Notes: generated by a model from the letters alone, not told the origin. A DNA stretch of 64,000 nucleotides from Bathynomus jamesi (GCA_023014485.1 JAJOZX010003319.1:462369-526368); one strand, 5' to 3'. Counted from the stretch's first letter, positions 1-12,925 are shown. Program-made: numbers and translations.

Positions 1-1800
1 CAAAAATAACGACTTAATCTAACCAATTGTCAAGGGCATACAGTTGACCTAACCGAGCCTTCAATGGTGGACATCGGAATAACATTGAAGGCCTGGTTAA
101 TATTTGAAAACCTTTTTATTGAAAATTCAAATGTGCTCAAATGTGTATTTGAAGAGTGTTTATCACTTATTTGAACAGACCTGTGGATGTATGTATGTTT
201 TAGCAGATTTAGTTAGTTAAATAAAGGTTTCCAATTTTATTGTGATGTTTATTTCTATGAATTCATGACAAAAGTCATTTTAGCCATTTCGCGTAATGGT
301 TGAAGATTTTGGTCATTTCATGAAATGATCAAGTGAAACAGCCATTTTGTAAAATGACTAAAAGTTTCAGCCATTACACAAAATGGCTGGTTACACACTT
401 TGACTGTAACATATATAATGCACTGATCTTGAAGAATTTGAGGATGAAAACCAACAAAAGTTGTGTATCTTATGGGCTGGGTTGCATCTTATCTACAATT
501 ACAGTCAATCCCCACTATCTATCCATTATTAATTGGTTCCTTGAAAACACAATGGATAACAAAAAGACTGATAATGAATAACGATTTTTCATAGACCCAA
601 TGTTGTAAATGATGGTCACATTCCCATGTCCCTGGGTCTTAAGTATAATAATGCCTTTAATAGTTGAAAAATTACTTTCTAACGTTTTTTTAGCCTTGAT
701 ATAACACAGTGTAAGTCTCGAAAGTCACTATTAGACTGCTTAGAGGCCATTGTAAATAAATTTAATAAATTATTTTGCCAAATAATAACCTGAGCAATGC
801 AAGACAACTGTCCAGTATGGGATTCAGAGAACAGACTGAAGACAGATTTGAAGTTCAAAAGTTCTAAACACTGTCCCAGACAAAGAATGAATGAATGAAT
901 GATGAAATGCGTGTCACTTCACCTCAGGGCTAATGGAAAAAAAAATGGGTAAGTGAGAATGTGCAATGGATGTCGGGGGATGATATTAATTGATTAATGA
1001 TGAATAAGCCAAAAAATGGATAATGGGAATTAACTGTATTTTGTTGCAAATCTGTGAATTATGTATTAATGGGTCATGTACTTGCTGGGATTTACTGTAT
1101 AGTAATTAAAAAATGTAATGAACTTTAAGAAATTAGCATTGAGTAATGTCATAAAATGTAGCTGTATATAGCACTTATACATTACAAGTTTGTGAATGTT
1201 ATAATTTTTTTAGTTTGGTTATTAATTCCATAAATGCAATATGGTCATGAATTATATTAAATTTTTGTATTATGGTAAAATATAATTTGTTAATCTTCAG
1301 TTTCATATCAAAAGTTAGTTTATTGAACATTTGTGTCATTGTACATGAGGAAAATGAACTTAACATATGAAGTTTATATTGGCTTGGCACTTGTGGAGGA
1401 AGTTTTATTTGGATGGCACTGTATGCCAATATTTTACAGGGAATGCATTGATCTAAGCTTATCATACAGGGGTCCAAGTGGATACCCTTGAAGTTAAAAA
1501 TGGGATGTAAATGGATAGAGCTTAATGGCTATAAATGTCACTGGAAAAATATTTATTCGCATGAAACTATAAAATGATGAAAATATGGAGTACATCATGT
1601 GGAAGTTTTTGTTATAACTTGATTTTAAAATAGGCTGTTAAAAATTTAAAATAAGTATTTGTGATTAATAAAATAACAATGAAACTGAATACATACCTCT
1701 TTAAAGAAATTAGTTTATATAGGTGGGAGGATTTCAACTTTAGCAGTAGGATTTCAAGTTTTAGATTAGTTGGTATAATAACTATCTTCTTTGTATACAG
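1..1800. other. AT-rich non-coding DNA upstream of the BTB exon
   Basis: I see no coding exon here. It is probably an intron of the BTB gene, because the exon at 1801 starts inside the BTB fold and needs an upstream exon. It contains an ATGA/AATG simple repeat near 889-905 and a set of evenly spaced short palindromes at 277-392, listed separately. The short ORFs present have no recognisable domain. Confidence 0.6.
277..392. repeat. Four imperfect palindromes at exact 29-bp spacing
   Basis: Four short palindromes of the type CCATTT-N4-AAATGG are centred at about 291.5, 320.5, 349.5 and 378.5, exactly 29 bp apart. The second (313-328) is a perfect 16-bp palindrome. Sequence between palindrome cores is poorly conserved. 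It could be the remnant of a 29-bp minisatellite or an array of dimer-binding sites; I cannot tell which. Confidence 0.6.
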
Positions 1801-3144
1801 GAACTCTTAATTGATGCCACCATTGTATGCAATGGGAAATATTTTCCTGTGCATAGACTTGTGTTGTCCAGCTGTAGCAAGTACTTTGAGGAAATTTTTG
1901 AAAAGACACCATGCCACCATCCTTTCATTATTATGAATGATATGAATCATAGAGACTTAGAAGGTCTCCTGAATTTCATGTATGAAGGAGAAGTCATTGT
2001 CTCCCAAGATAGTTTGTCATCCCTTATGAAGGCAGCAGAAACCCTTAAAATCCAAGGCCTGGGAACTAATGATGAATTTATGCAGGAAGAATCTCCTTTT
2101 GACTTTCAGAATTATAAACAGCCTTTATCTCATACAATTTCATCAGAAAGTAAAGAAAAATTTACTGGTGAGGTATCTTCATCACAACCACCTGCAGCAG
2201 CTATAAATGGTATAGAATCATCACATAAAAAAATATCTGCAGCCCCAGAAACAGCAGTTGTTTCATTACTTCCAACTAATAAGGAATCTCAACAATCTTC
2301 ATTAATTTCTGATGTAGGACCCTCAGAGAATACAAAAGTACTAGTTGATGTAGAATCAGAACATGTAGTAACACTTTCTCCCAATTCAGAACCAATTCAA
2401 CTTGAAACAATTCATAGTGAGGTAAAATTGCCACAATCTGTAAATATCTCTGATATGGATTCACCCATATGTAATAAGCTATGTACTGTTGAAGAATCAC
2501 GAGAACTCTTAGTAGGATTTGCAGATATACAATTACCTCAAGATGATTCAAGCCTGAGCAAGAAAAATTTGCACTCACTGGAAGCAGTTTCTGATAAAAG
2601 ATTCCTACAATGCACAAAAGCATCTAGCAATTTTGAAGCATCACAGCATGCAGCAATGCATTACAATAGTGAATCACCACCATTTGGAGTATCAGCCTCG
2701 GATGCAAATGGAAGAACTGTAAAAGAACAGTTACTGAAGAGTCCACAAACAGATGGAAATTCACCTATCCAAAAAGAAGAAAGTGTCACAAATGAATCAC
2801 TTGAGAACAGTGTGTGTAGTAAATCATATCCTACTGTATTGAAGAAAAAGATAAAAATTCATCTTAAAAGGTTATTGGAAAGTGAAATATCTCGGCTGTC
2901 AATTGGACAGAAGAGAAAAAGTATTTTGGAACCCACTCTGCCACAGATAAAGATTATAAAGTTAGAGAAAAAAAATCTCAGAGTAATAAATGAAACAGAC
3001 ACTGAAAATGACCTTGCAAATGAGTGTATTGTTGAGGAACAAGAAGAAACATTCATTGAATCTAGATCAGGTTTTAAAGACAAATTGTGTGAACTCAGAA
3101 CTACATCCAAACCAATCATACATGATTGTGATGATGATAATGAT
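1801..3144 (+). CDS. BTB/POZ-domain protein exon (ttk/lola-like), 448 codons
   Basis: This internal exon has an acceptor TTTGTATACAG ending at 1800 and a donor GTAAGT at 3145. It is open for 448 codons, phase 0 at both ends. The first ~87 codons are the C-terminal two thirds of a BTB fold: IDATIVCNGKYFPVHRLVLS (from codon 4), then CSKYFEEIF, LLNFMYEGEV, and a final helix ending LKIQGL. The rest is a long Ser/Glu/Gln-rich, probably disordered linker with a basic stretch LKKKIKIHLKR near codon 345 (possible nuclear localisation signal) and an acidic end. Known family members are nuclear transcription regulators that join such an exon to alternative downstream exons, often zinc fingers. The start of the BTB domain must lie in an upstream exon I did not find. 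An ATG start at 1849 is wrong, since the first in-frame codon there is GTG and the frame is open from the splice site. The BTB call is firm; the gene identity is not. Confidence 0.88.
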
Positions 3145-4060
3145 GTAAGTAAAGGAACTTAAATTCATGATTGTTATTAGAAGAGGATGGTAGTGTGACT
3201 GTGAATATATCTAATGGGTATCATTGATTGCATTGTATATTTGTGGAAATATATTTAGGAAATTATGATGAAATTGTTATGGCATGTGAAGAGATTAAAC
3301 TGATGCGGATAATAATATATAATAATAATCAAATTGTGTCAAAAGTCATGTTACTAAAAGTTCAGTTACATCCTCTCATTATACCCCTTTTTGAATTTAC
3401 TTTTTATTTCTTATTTAAAAAAAAAATTGTTTTAGGTGTGATTAAGTTGCTTGCATGATTGTTCCAGATGTACTTCATTACACTGAATGTGAGTCTGTGT
3501 GTGTTAAATTGAGTTATACCTACTAGATTAGATTTCTCACCACATAACCATACCATCATAACATACTATACTCTATTCTTATCTCAACTTATGTTTTCAC
3601 TCCACATTTTTCTCGAATATTTTTATTTCTTATGGAGTAGAATATGCTAATAGTGTGAGGTTATTTTCTGAGAGATTCCCACAATATCATAGCTCACATT
3701 ATCTATTGTTTAAAATCAAAGTTTTTAAAATAAATATCGCAATTGCAGTTTCTGCTCTGTTGCAATAATACAATGAGTAATTGCCAATTGGATTCTTATT
3801 TTATTTAGTTGGCTCTTAGGCTTTAGGCTTTATAGGGCTTTCAGATTAATTAAAGATAAAATGTAATTTATAATGTGTAAATCATAATTATTTAAAGATT
3901 AAATAATATACAAATTCTTGACTAAGAAGTTAGGTAATTTAGAATGCATAAATGAACTAATAGTTGAAAATAGTTTATATTAAATCTTCCAAGTTGTTGT
4001 TATAAATGAGATACAAATGCAGTACAATAAATTGATAATTAGATACAAGAAATGAGGCAA
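3145..4060. other. Intron, AT-rich, nothing recognised
   Basis: This follows the donor at 3145 and is AT-rich with short A/T runs. I recognise no exon or element. Confidence 0.5.
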
Positions 4061-4675
4061 TTAACCATCATCAGAAATTTGGGGTGGGGGTCTATTTGAC
4101 CCCAGTATTTTTTTAAACATTTGCTACTAATTGACCAGGCAGTGTGGCAACCTCCACTCCCACATGACACTTTTTTCTGTGATATAACAAATTTCATTGC
4201 TTTTACTATATTCCTTCGGGAGAGGCGTCATTTTATCCATTTGGGGTCAAATTGACCCCATGGTTCCTCTCGTGTCATTTGATGTATATTCTATTTTTAT
4301 GTAATTATTTTCATGAATTTTATTTTATTTTAGAGATTTATTTTATGGACACCCATATTCATAGATTAATTTCATAAGTTTTGGCAAAAATGTTGAGACA
4401 ATACTTGATGATTATGAAATTATAAAAATGCTAGAATCACAAGCACTACCAGAATCACTATCATTAGGATGATTTTTTACAGTATCTTTGTATTTTGTAT
4501 CAGTAGTCAAAACATTAAAAGATATATTATTATTCATTAAAAGTTCTTAAATATCAAATACAATGTTTCATTCATGCGATTGTTTCATTACAGACTTTTT
4601 TATAGCGCCAATTTGTAAGATTTTAGGCCTAGTTCCAACAATGTAAATAAATTGAAGGTTCCTGATGAGGGTTAA
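4061..4675. mobile_element. piggyBac-type non-autonomous element flanked by TTAA
   Basis: A ~607-bp element lies between TTAA at 4061-4064 and TTAA at 4672-4675. The ends are inverted repeats: the left begins CCATCATCAGAAA and the right, reversed, CCCTCATCAGGAAC. TTAA duplication with CC-starting ends is the piggyBac pattern. Inside are two small palindromes built on GGGGTC/GACCCC (about 4081-4105 and 4241-4262). No transposase ORF is intact. The family assignment is inference from the target site and termini. Confidence 0.6.
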
Positions 4676-4809
4676 ATACAGTATACAAGTTATGAATGAG
4701 TAATTCAGTAATATACACTTAATCCTAAATTTTTATCAGCAAAGATATTATGGGGAAAAGTTGGGTTCTGAAGACCCACCAAAAATTAGACTTTTATCTA
4801 AAATATTAG

Positions 4810-6093
4810 CAGAGATGGGTAAGATACTTGGAAATTGTATCTGAGATACAGATACAAGATACCCAACAAAAATATATCTGAGAAACAGATAAAAGATACT
4901 CGAAAAAACTGTATCTTCAAGATACAGATACAAGATACATTTTTAAGATACAAGATACTTTTGAAAGAATAATTATTTGAGTTTAGTTTCACCCAGTGAG
5001 CCATGAGCGCATGAGTTGTCTCATTCAATTGTTTATTATTATATTTTCTGGATATAAATAAATGCCAAATCAATGGTACTTCATATCTCGGTATTCATAT
5101 AGTGATATAACTAAAAGGAAAGCACAAAGTAAATATGTATAAATAATCCTGAAAATTTTTAGGTATGGAAAAATAAAATAAACCACACTTTTTCAATTTA
5201 TGTATTTCAAATAAATTGTTAATACAGGTATGCTCAGTTACCTACTCACGAAGAAAAAATAAAGTTTTCCTCATAAATATATTTGCAGGAATAAGCAAAT
5301 ATATGTATAATTCCTGATTTTTAATCATGTTAAAACTGTGGGATACAAGATGAAACCTGAGTACATCTGTGCAGAGACTGTGCGCGCAGCGCAACAGTAG
5401 GGTGACAATAAAAATCGAAAGTTGGAGTTTTTTATTGGCCATTTGTTCAATGCTGCTACTACATGAGAAAACAATGTACTGTAAATATTAGTTCATTCAG
5501 ATAATATTTAAGGGTGTCTCAAGTGAGGTAAATAATTCTCCTTATTCATTAATATTTTTTTTAATTACTTATTACGATTGGAGTACGCCTGCACTTCAAC
5601 TTTATGAACTAAAACTAACGTTTATTTACATTAATTAAAAAAAATATTAATTTATTTTTACTAGGTAATGAACAATTAATTTGTGTTATAAGGAGAATTA
5701 TTTACCTCACTTGAGACACCCTTAAATATTATCTGAATGACCTAATATTTACAGTACATTGTTTTCTCATGTAGTAGCAGCATTGAACAAATGGCCAATA
5801 AAAAACTCCAACTTTCGATTTTTATTGTCACCCTACGCAACAGTAGTATTCATGTACAAACATGTAACAGCAATTGCCAGCCTGCTTCAACGTGTGTCAG
5901 ATATGATCATATTTCATGAATAGTTATTAGCATCTCTATTTAAAAAGTACCTATGAAAGTATCTTTGAAAGTGTATCCTGGGATACAAGCTACATGACAA
6001 AATGTATCTTAGATACTTCTCAAGATCCTCCAAAAATAAAGTATCTAAGATACGTATCTTGTATCTTAAGATACAAGATACTGCCCATCTCTG
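4810..6093. mobile_element. hAT element with GATAC/GTATC subterminal repeats
   Basis: The element begins CAGAGATGGG at 4810 and ends CCCATCTCTG at 6093. It is flanked by an exact 8-bp duplication AATATTAG (4802-4809 and 6094-6101), the hAT signature. Both subterminal 150-190 bp are packed with AGATAC/GTATCT motifs, like the transposase-binding repeats of other hAT elements. No transposase ORF is visible, so it is non-autonomous. A second hAT element is inserted inside it. Confidence 0.85.
5398..5835. mobile_element. Foldback hAT MITE nested in another hAT element
   Basis: This 438-bp element starts TAGGGTGACAATA and ends with its reverse complement, flanked by an exact 8-bp duplication CGCAACAG (5390-5397 and 5836-5843). 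The outer ~148 bp on each side (5398-5545 and 5688-5835) are reverse complements with a single mismatch that I can find, leaving a ~142-bp centre. The near-perfect arms mean a recent insertion or recent gene conversion between arms. It has no coding capacity. Confidence 0.88.
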
Positions 6094-6101
6094 AATATTA
6101 G

Positions 6102-7747
6102 TAATATTATGCTGCAATATATTGATGTATAAATGAATTTAATAATCACATAATAGACATGTAACTGCAAGTCAGATAATAAAATAGATAATAAAATATA
6201 ACTATTCATGGCTTCAAGTTCTTCAATGCGATGTTTCTCAAAGATTTTGGTCACATACCCATCAGATACCCTATTAATTTATTCGCATAATAATCAAATC
6301 ATATTTCACCTTATGTCAATAAATTTGTGCAACACTTATATAACTTCATATTATAAATCTAAACAATATTATAAATACAGTATTAATATTATTAATACAG
6401 TTGAAATATTTAAACTCCATCTCTTGTTGTGACATATTCCTGTATTTTCAGGCAAATACGAAAAAATGATTTTATTTTGGAATTTTTTCCTATTTGACCT
6501 TTTATGTATACTTTGGTTTGAGAAATGCTGCTGCAAAGCATAGTGTCACAGCAAAGAAGATTGGCCAAATTATAGGGTGGTATAGTGGTAATTTAAATAA
6601 TTAATTCCAAAGTAAACAATAAAAATAAAGGAAACAACTATTGTATTCACTAATTAGGCCTACTCATAACTAAAATAAAAGTAATTATCTGAGTTGAAGA
6701 CCACTAAACTCATTCCCCCCAGAAATACTAAGTTTATTTGACAAAAGCTGTTTCAGCCGACCAAAGTTAAAAAGAAAAAAGTAATTTCACAAAATTTGGC
6801 CTATTTACATAAAGGTTAAGACCTAAAATTATTCACCTTACAATGCCAACAAACAAATAGAAACTATAAAAAATAAGCACAACTAATTCACTGTAAATAT
6901 ATAAAAAGTAAAAACCCTGTACAAAAGCAAAAAATCATTACTCATGAAGCAAATACTTGAAGTAAAGTTCACAGTACAAAAGCCAGAATAAAAAATACAG
7001 TGCAGTGGTCAAAATAGAATTTAACTTATACAAAAGCCTAACTCATTTTTCATAATTCAGACTAAAATGCAAGTGATTGTTACAAATCTTAAGTTTGGGA
7101 CTGTTTCTTAAAAACAAATTGAAACTCACTCAGGGTCTATACCAAGGCTAGAACTGAACTTCACATTACAAAGGCTACACTGGACCTACTGTACACAAAA
7201 TTTCACTGGGAATTTTTGACTAGATTTACTTATTCAAGTTCCAATATTATTGTTTATTTTCAGTATACAAAATAATTCGGTAGTTATAAAGAGGAAATTA
7301 AATTTAAATAACAGAATGGTGGTCAAAACAAATTAAATATTAGCAAGAAAAATTGTAAAACAAGTTTTAATTGCTCACACTTTTGACTGAACTATGAAAT
7401 CAATAAGTGTTTTTTGTCCATACAGTATTTGCACTAATACACTCATGTAAACTTGCTGCATCTACTCTCAAACACTTTGTTCATAACACTTTTAAATCTC
7501 CTTGATTTACTTCACTTTCATTACTGTACTTTCAATTTCCATTGTACTTTATCTACTTTCACAGTCAAACACTGTCCTAAATTTTCTCCATTCACCACAA
7601 TATAACTTGCTGACTCCTGTCTTAGTGGCAATGACCTTATTTTTACTTAATTCACTTTCATTAATCCCCTTTCATAAATTTCAAAAAACTTCTCATTGCT
7701 TTCACTAATACATAATCTGATTTACCCATCACGAAGGAACACATCAG
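6102..7747. other. AT-rich non-coding DNA
   Basis: I recognise no gene, splice-bounded exon or element. Short ORFs here are composed of low-complexity AT-rich codons. Confidence 0.5.
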
Positions 7748-7773
7748 CATTAGTCCAGGCAATTTGTAGTTAG

Positions 7774-7920
7774 ACCTGGGCAAAATTGCTTCAGAAGCCT
7801 TCTAAACTGTTTCCAGCTCAGGAACCATTGCCGAATAACATATCCAAAATCCGACAAAATTGGACCCCAGGAACACCCCCAAAAATGAAATTCAAAATGG
7901 CGGACTGGATGTTTCCTACG
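7774..7920 (+). repeat. Left long inverted repeat of the 5.36-kb transposon
   Basis: This 147-bp arm begins ACCTGGGCAAAATTG and ends TTTCCTACG. It pairs with 12926-13072 with about five mismatches. A further 13-bp terminal repeat lies outside it at 7751-7763. Confidence 0.9.
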
Positions 7921-8158
7921 GAAAAAAAAAATATATAATTTACGCTTTTATTTATAGAGATACATTTGATGCTTTTTCTTTCAGTTGTAATGTTTTAAAT
8001 AATTCAACAATATACAACACAACCAGTTATTACGCAAATATAATGTTATATAGCTTTTTACAGATTTTTATAATCAATAATACAACAATTATTTTTTTCC
8101 CAGTTTCAAGTTATGTTCATTACAGAAGAAGTGAAACCTGGTCACAAACATACAGAAA

Positions 8159-10420
8159 TTAATCCTCTTCATCACCATCATCGGATAGATTACCGGTACT
8201 TGGGTTGTTATCGCAACCACTGATTTGGCACTCGCCACAAGCGGCTGAACAGGGCATTCCATTACGCTTGCATCCACATCTTGAAGTAGCACATTTCGTC
8301 TTGCAGGAGCAGCGGATCATGTTGAGTAGATAATTTGGAGCTGGTGGCTTGTTGCAGGCTGTAGGGTAGTAGGAATTATTCTTTACATACCAACCCCACT
8401 GTTCTGCATCGATCTTCTCTTCTGTAGACTTCCAGATTAGTATTTGAAAGTATGTGCGAAAGCTGTGGTACTTTGTGGATGCATCGGTAGGTGGCAAACG
8501 TTCAGGTGTAACAAAAGATTTAGCTGTAGCTACCTTTTCAACTAACATTCGATGACGTAGTGCGTTAGTGGATTCAAGTGTTTTGCAGCCATACAACAGA
8601 AGCATTACCTTTCTTCCAGCGGCTTCAATGTCAGAGTGTTGGCAACAATCAGAACAGAATGTATTTGCAACTGAACGGAGTTCAGCCACCTTCATCAGTG
8701 TGTCGAATGCTTTGGCTTTACTGATCGAAAAAATTCTGGAAGTGCTATCACAGCCCATGAAAGCATGCACAAACAGGAGATACTTGCAGATGTCATTGCC
8801 TAACAATGATTGAATGCTGAGAATATCATACACAGGATTAGGAGATGGTCCCTGTCTTATATCGCTGCGATAGTACAACTTGAAACCACTGTCCTTGGCA
8901 TGGTACAGAAGGAGAATCAGCAAGTCGGTGTCTTCCCCTATTACTGTTGTAGTTGCATTTTCTGATGAGGAAACTGCTGCACGAACGATGTCCACATCAG
9001 CATCCCCATCTGCGTTGTGAACAGTACACCCGTGCTTCTTCAACATCTCACCTACGAGGGAAATAAATGCTTGCTTGTTGTTTTCAGTAGCCAAGAAGTG
9101 TTCCTTCTGGCCAACAAACTTCATGCTTGGACTGAGATTCACATTTCTGCTTGTCTTGGTGCTGCGTCTTCTGTGGGTCATGTCCTTGATCGTAGGAGAG
9201 CTGCTGTAGCCATCAAAAACAATGATTGCTTTTCCATATGTTTTCAGAGTGAAATCGGCATATGAGTTGGCGATGCTGTCATATGTTTCATCTTGACGCC
9301 AGGAAACACGATGTAGTAGAGATCCACCATCCAATACGTACTGGTCTGTGCACTGAATTTCTTGAACTTCTTCCATGCGTAAAGTGTCAGTGTATTTGAT
9401 TATTGCATGAGCTAGCTGAGACTTATCGGGTTTCCTCAAGATACTTCGTGATTCGAACAATGCAGGAGGATATGCACACAGTTCGTAACACATGACATCT
9501 TCAAGATTCATGTCTCCGCCAGTGGCAACAGTCATCATTCTCTGAAACAGTAGTGCAGGATCTACTTCTATATCTGAAGCATCAGTGATCACAATGGCAG
9601 AAGCAGATCCTAGTGTTTTCACTTTGTCAGATCTTTTGGCAGAATATGTAAAGGCTTGTTTCCCAATCATTTTTACGACAATGTTCGTACCGATTGAATG
9701 CAATTGATGAACGTTAACTCCAGGATCAGCAGTTAGCCCTGTTACAATGTTGCAGAGACCCGAGGTAGAATGGAATGGGGATAAAGATTCCAGACATTCA
9801 AGTACTTTCTTCATGTCATTACTGTCCCTGATTTGTCTACTTCCCCTCATTTCCTTGTGCTGTTCACTACTTTCCAACAAAACTCTGGTGTATTCCTGCA
9901 TTGCTAAGTTATAAGTGGAACACAGAGGCATAGAAAAGAGCCACGTTGTCCTTTGGATGTCTGTAAATCCACTTCCGCGTGTCAGTCCGCCTCTGCTTTT
10001 CAGGGAACACATTAGTACTTGTTCTATCACCAGGTCTGTGCCGAGTCTGGCCCATAATCTGTCGCTTCTTCTTACCACAAACTTACCTTCCTGGAACATT
10101 TTGTTAACGGCTGGATTTTCAGAAGGCAAACTTAACATTTTCTGCAGGTACAGGTATATCGATTTCAGGTAATTGTGATGTCCGGCTGCTGCAATTATGG
10201 GGATGGTCTCCAGCATAGCTTGCAAGTGCAAATCCCACGAGCCGGTTCTGTCTGCTGTTATCAAGGAATGTGCAATGTTGATCATTCGCTGATATTCCAA
10301 CCAGAGTTGACTTGTTTGCGAAGTAGATTGTAGGTCAGTTTTCTTCGCATCCAAAGTGGTAGCAATCTGAGAGAATGCATTCGAAGATTCCACATCCTCA
10401 ACTGATTGTTTGGCGGTCAT
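8159..10420 (-). pseudogene. Transposon protein, C-terminal part: XPG/PIN-like nuclease plus Cys-rich tail
   Basis: The open frame covers 753 codons from an internal ATG; the real protein continues upstream across a frameshift. Near residues 400-425 IIVFDGYSSSP followed by KDMTHRRR looks like the first Asp strand and the K/R segment of FEN/XPG nucleases. Near 480-500 NADGDADVDIVRAAV and near 510-525 GEDTDLLILLLYHA look like the next acidic clusters, and MGCDSTS follows near 575. The C-terminus (about 710-745) is a CXC-type cluster with CSCKTKCATSRCGCKRNG and CSAACGECQISGC, which probably binds zinc and DNA. This order fits a nuclease-type transposase. Nuclease class is inferred from motif pattern. 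The reading frame is undisturbed over 2.2 kb, so the copy is not old. Confidence 0.75.
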
Positions 10421-10478
10421 AACATCGTCGAGCAGGTCACAAGCTTCCTTATGGAGGTCATGAGGAGTTCCATCTTCA

Positions 10479-12032
10479 TTACGGGAAAACGTCTGCGACT
10501 AGTAAGGTACTAAGAGCTGCATCTACTATCATATGACCACGTATCGCTCTTGAAACAGCTTTTCCAGACATCATGTGTTGCACGGCATTTGGTCCGTATA
10601 TTTCTTGAAGTACTTCAGACAATCCTGAACCATTCATAAGAGTACCGACTGCTCCCAAAAGATTCATCAGAGTGTGAAATGATCCCAGCATTAAAACAAT
10701 GTCCTGCAGGTCTCTCTGTTCATTGATGATTTGGGAAGCTTTCCAGAACAAAGGCTGATCAAAGGTAATAATGCATGGGACTTTTTGATCGCGTGCTATC
10801 TTGCTCAAATATAGTAATGTCAAAAATATGCAGGTCATGTCAGCTGGTGACATATCTATGATGGGAAGGAACGTGATCGACGCCACACCTGGATGTGAGA
10901 CACTTGATCCACCGTGAATTGCCTGCATTGTTCCGGACCAACTTGGACCTGATCTTTCTGCTGAAGATATCTGCCAGAGAAGACTAAGTCGACTTATGGT
11001 GGCAGTGGGTACTGGAAGTTCGCGGAATGAGATGTCCCTCAACATGCTTCTCGCGTGTCTATATTCCCTAATGTCAATGGTTGCAATCTTCTTAATGTCA
11101 TTGTCACCAACATTACGCCTGTGAATAGAAGGGTGGATCTTGATCTTCGGAGTTATTGCGGCAATCATACCCATTCCATGAAAGGTATTCTTCCCATCCA
11201 AAGTGCAGACATCATGATCGACGTTATCTGCTGCTAGAAGGACTGCAGTGTTTTCATCAACAGTAAAAGAGCCAGACCCACTTGCCAGTGCCGTGTTTCT
11301 TTCGAATCTTGTTACTTCTGCATACGACGAACAGTAACCCAGCTGATGGAGAATGTCAATAAAGTACCTTGACCTAAAGTTGTGGTGTAGCTGAACTGAC
11401 AAACCGATCTGTAGTGGACATAGTAATCCTCTAGGACGGGTTGCTTGCATAATGCTCTGCCCAATTGCACCTATTTTTCTTGAAGCATCCTGTCCTGCAA
11501 ATGCTTTTGATAATAGCAATTTCAGACTGTTGGGAATGTAATCAAGAGCACTTTCTGCAGTGATGTCATTTGGAGATGGATACACATCTTTTCTAAGCGA
11601 GTCGACAGACTTGATATCACTTCTGATTATTTTTGCAGCAGCTTCTACTAGGTAAATCTTCTGTAGCTCTATATGTATATCACATTCTTTCGACTTTTTG
11701 TGATAATCTATAAGAATTTCATTAGCTGTCTCTCGTAGTGTTACTACATCTGCCTTCCCACTTTCACCTGATATTATGATCTTGTCTCCATAGTAACGTT
11801 CTAAAAGCTTTCTCTTCATGTGCCTGCGTTCGTAGACAGAGCTCTGACTTCCTTGAAGATATTCCTCCATTTTGGAAATTAGGTCTCCAATCAACAGTTG
11901 TTCATCATCATTCTCTTCCAGGTAAGCACAGGTCTGAAGGAATGCTTGGTGTTGCTCTTCATTAGTTGGTCTCCCTTTCTTCGAATCATGATCGTCGGAG
12001 GAGTAGCTATGCGCGAGGAATGTTTTTTCCAC
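10479..12032 (-). pseudogene. Transposon protein, middle part
   Basis: A 517-codon open frame with no domain I can name. It contains an alpha-helical stretch (FLQTCAYLEENDDEQLLIGD), then IIISGESGKADVVTLRETA, and a later segment with VLLAADNVDHDVCTLDGKNT and ITFDQPLFWKA. It is joined to the downstream 753-codon frame by a one-base shift in a TTTTCCC tract near 10480-10490: the frame stops at TAA there, and the next frame is open back across the junction. A second shift near 12035 separates it from the N-terminal part. Position and shared orientation make it part of one protein. Confidence 0.7.
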
Positions 12033-12033
12033 T

Positions 12034-12538
12034 TCAAAAATTTACGCTGCAGGTGTGATGGTAGACACAATCTGCAGCAGGAAGATCACGAAGATAATAC
12101 TCCAGATGGCCTTTTACATTAAACGACCATTCATCGCAGCGGCTTTCACAGCACCTTTTTATGGTTTCGGAGAACTCTGTAGTTCTTATTTTGACATGCT
12201 CTGATTTTGGTTTGTGTTTGGAAAAAAAAGTCCACAAAGGTATCACAAAACAAACAGTGAGTAGCACTGGAAAATGCGTATTCATGAAAACGAGCACTTT
12301 TCCTTGGTATTGCCTCGGCTGCGGTCTGTCGCTTCTTTATTTCAATGGTCTTTTTATCCGTAAACCTTTTCCTACATACAACGTGAACACTTATTCCAGC
12401 TGTTGCAACAACATCACTTCCACGGCTGTGGCTGGATGCATTTATACCATCTGCTCCTTTTTGCGAGATGTGAACCACTTCCTGTCCGCTGTCCAATTTC
12501 TCCTTACAAATCACGCACAATTCTTCAGGGGTCTGCAT
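12034..12538 (-). pseudogene. Transposon protein, N-terminal Cys/His domain
   Basis: The likely start is the ATG at 12538 (MQTPEELCVICKEKL). It has a CxxC pair, then HVVCRKRFTDKK, typical of the zinc-binding N-termini seen in this transposon protein group. A frameshift near 12215, at a run of eight A on the - strand side of TTTGGAAAAAAAAG, moves the frame. Beyond it come SKHKPKSEHVKI and then DLPAADCVYHHTCSVNF, a second H-xx-C unit, before the next frame break near 12035. At least three one-base shifts in total interrupt the protein, so this copy cannot make the full product as assembled. Confidence 0.65.
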
Positions 12539-12925
12539 TCTTGAAGGCGGACGCACACCGAGTCAGTCTGAAACAGAAAACACAAATTAATAAACTGTGT
12601 TGCAGTATTTAAAAGGAGTACATAATAACAGTTTTAAAGAAAATGACAAGCACAAATACGCAGATTTGATAGTGGGTAGTAGGAATTAAACGAGTTGTAT
12701 ATAATATAAGTTTATAAAGATGTAGCAATGTCCATTCTCACATACACTCCATACAGTATATTTTATTTACATTACGTGACGTCATAGTTTAATACTATCC
12801 ACCTAATACAATTTTTAGTGTCATATAGGTTAATTTAGAAACAAAAATGTGTTTTAAAACATTTTACTGATCAAGAAAAACATCATAACTCTCTCTACAA
12901 AGCGAAATTAAAATTTATTGTATTT

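Noticed and set aside
277..392. CRISPR array from the regular 29-bp spacing
   Set aside because: The unit is 29 bp in total, there is no repeat/spacer alternation, and the context is eukaryotic.
1849..1851. Start codon of the BTB protein at 1849
   Set aside because: The codon is GTG and the frame is open upstream to the splice acceptor inside the BTB fold.
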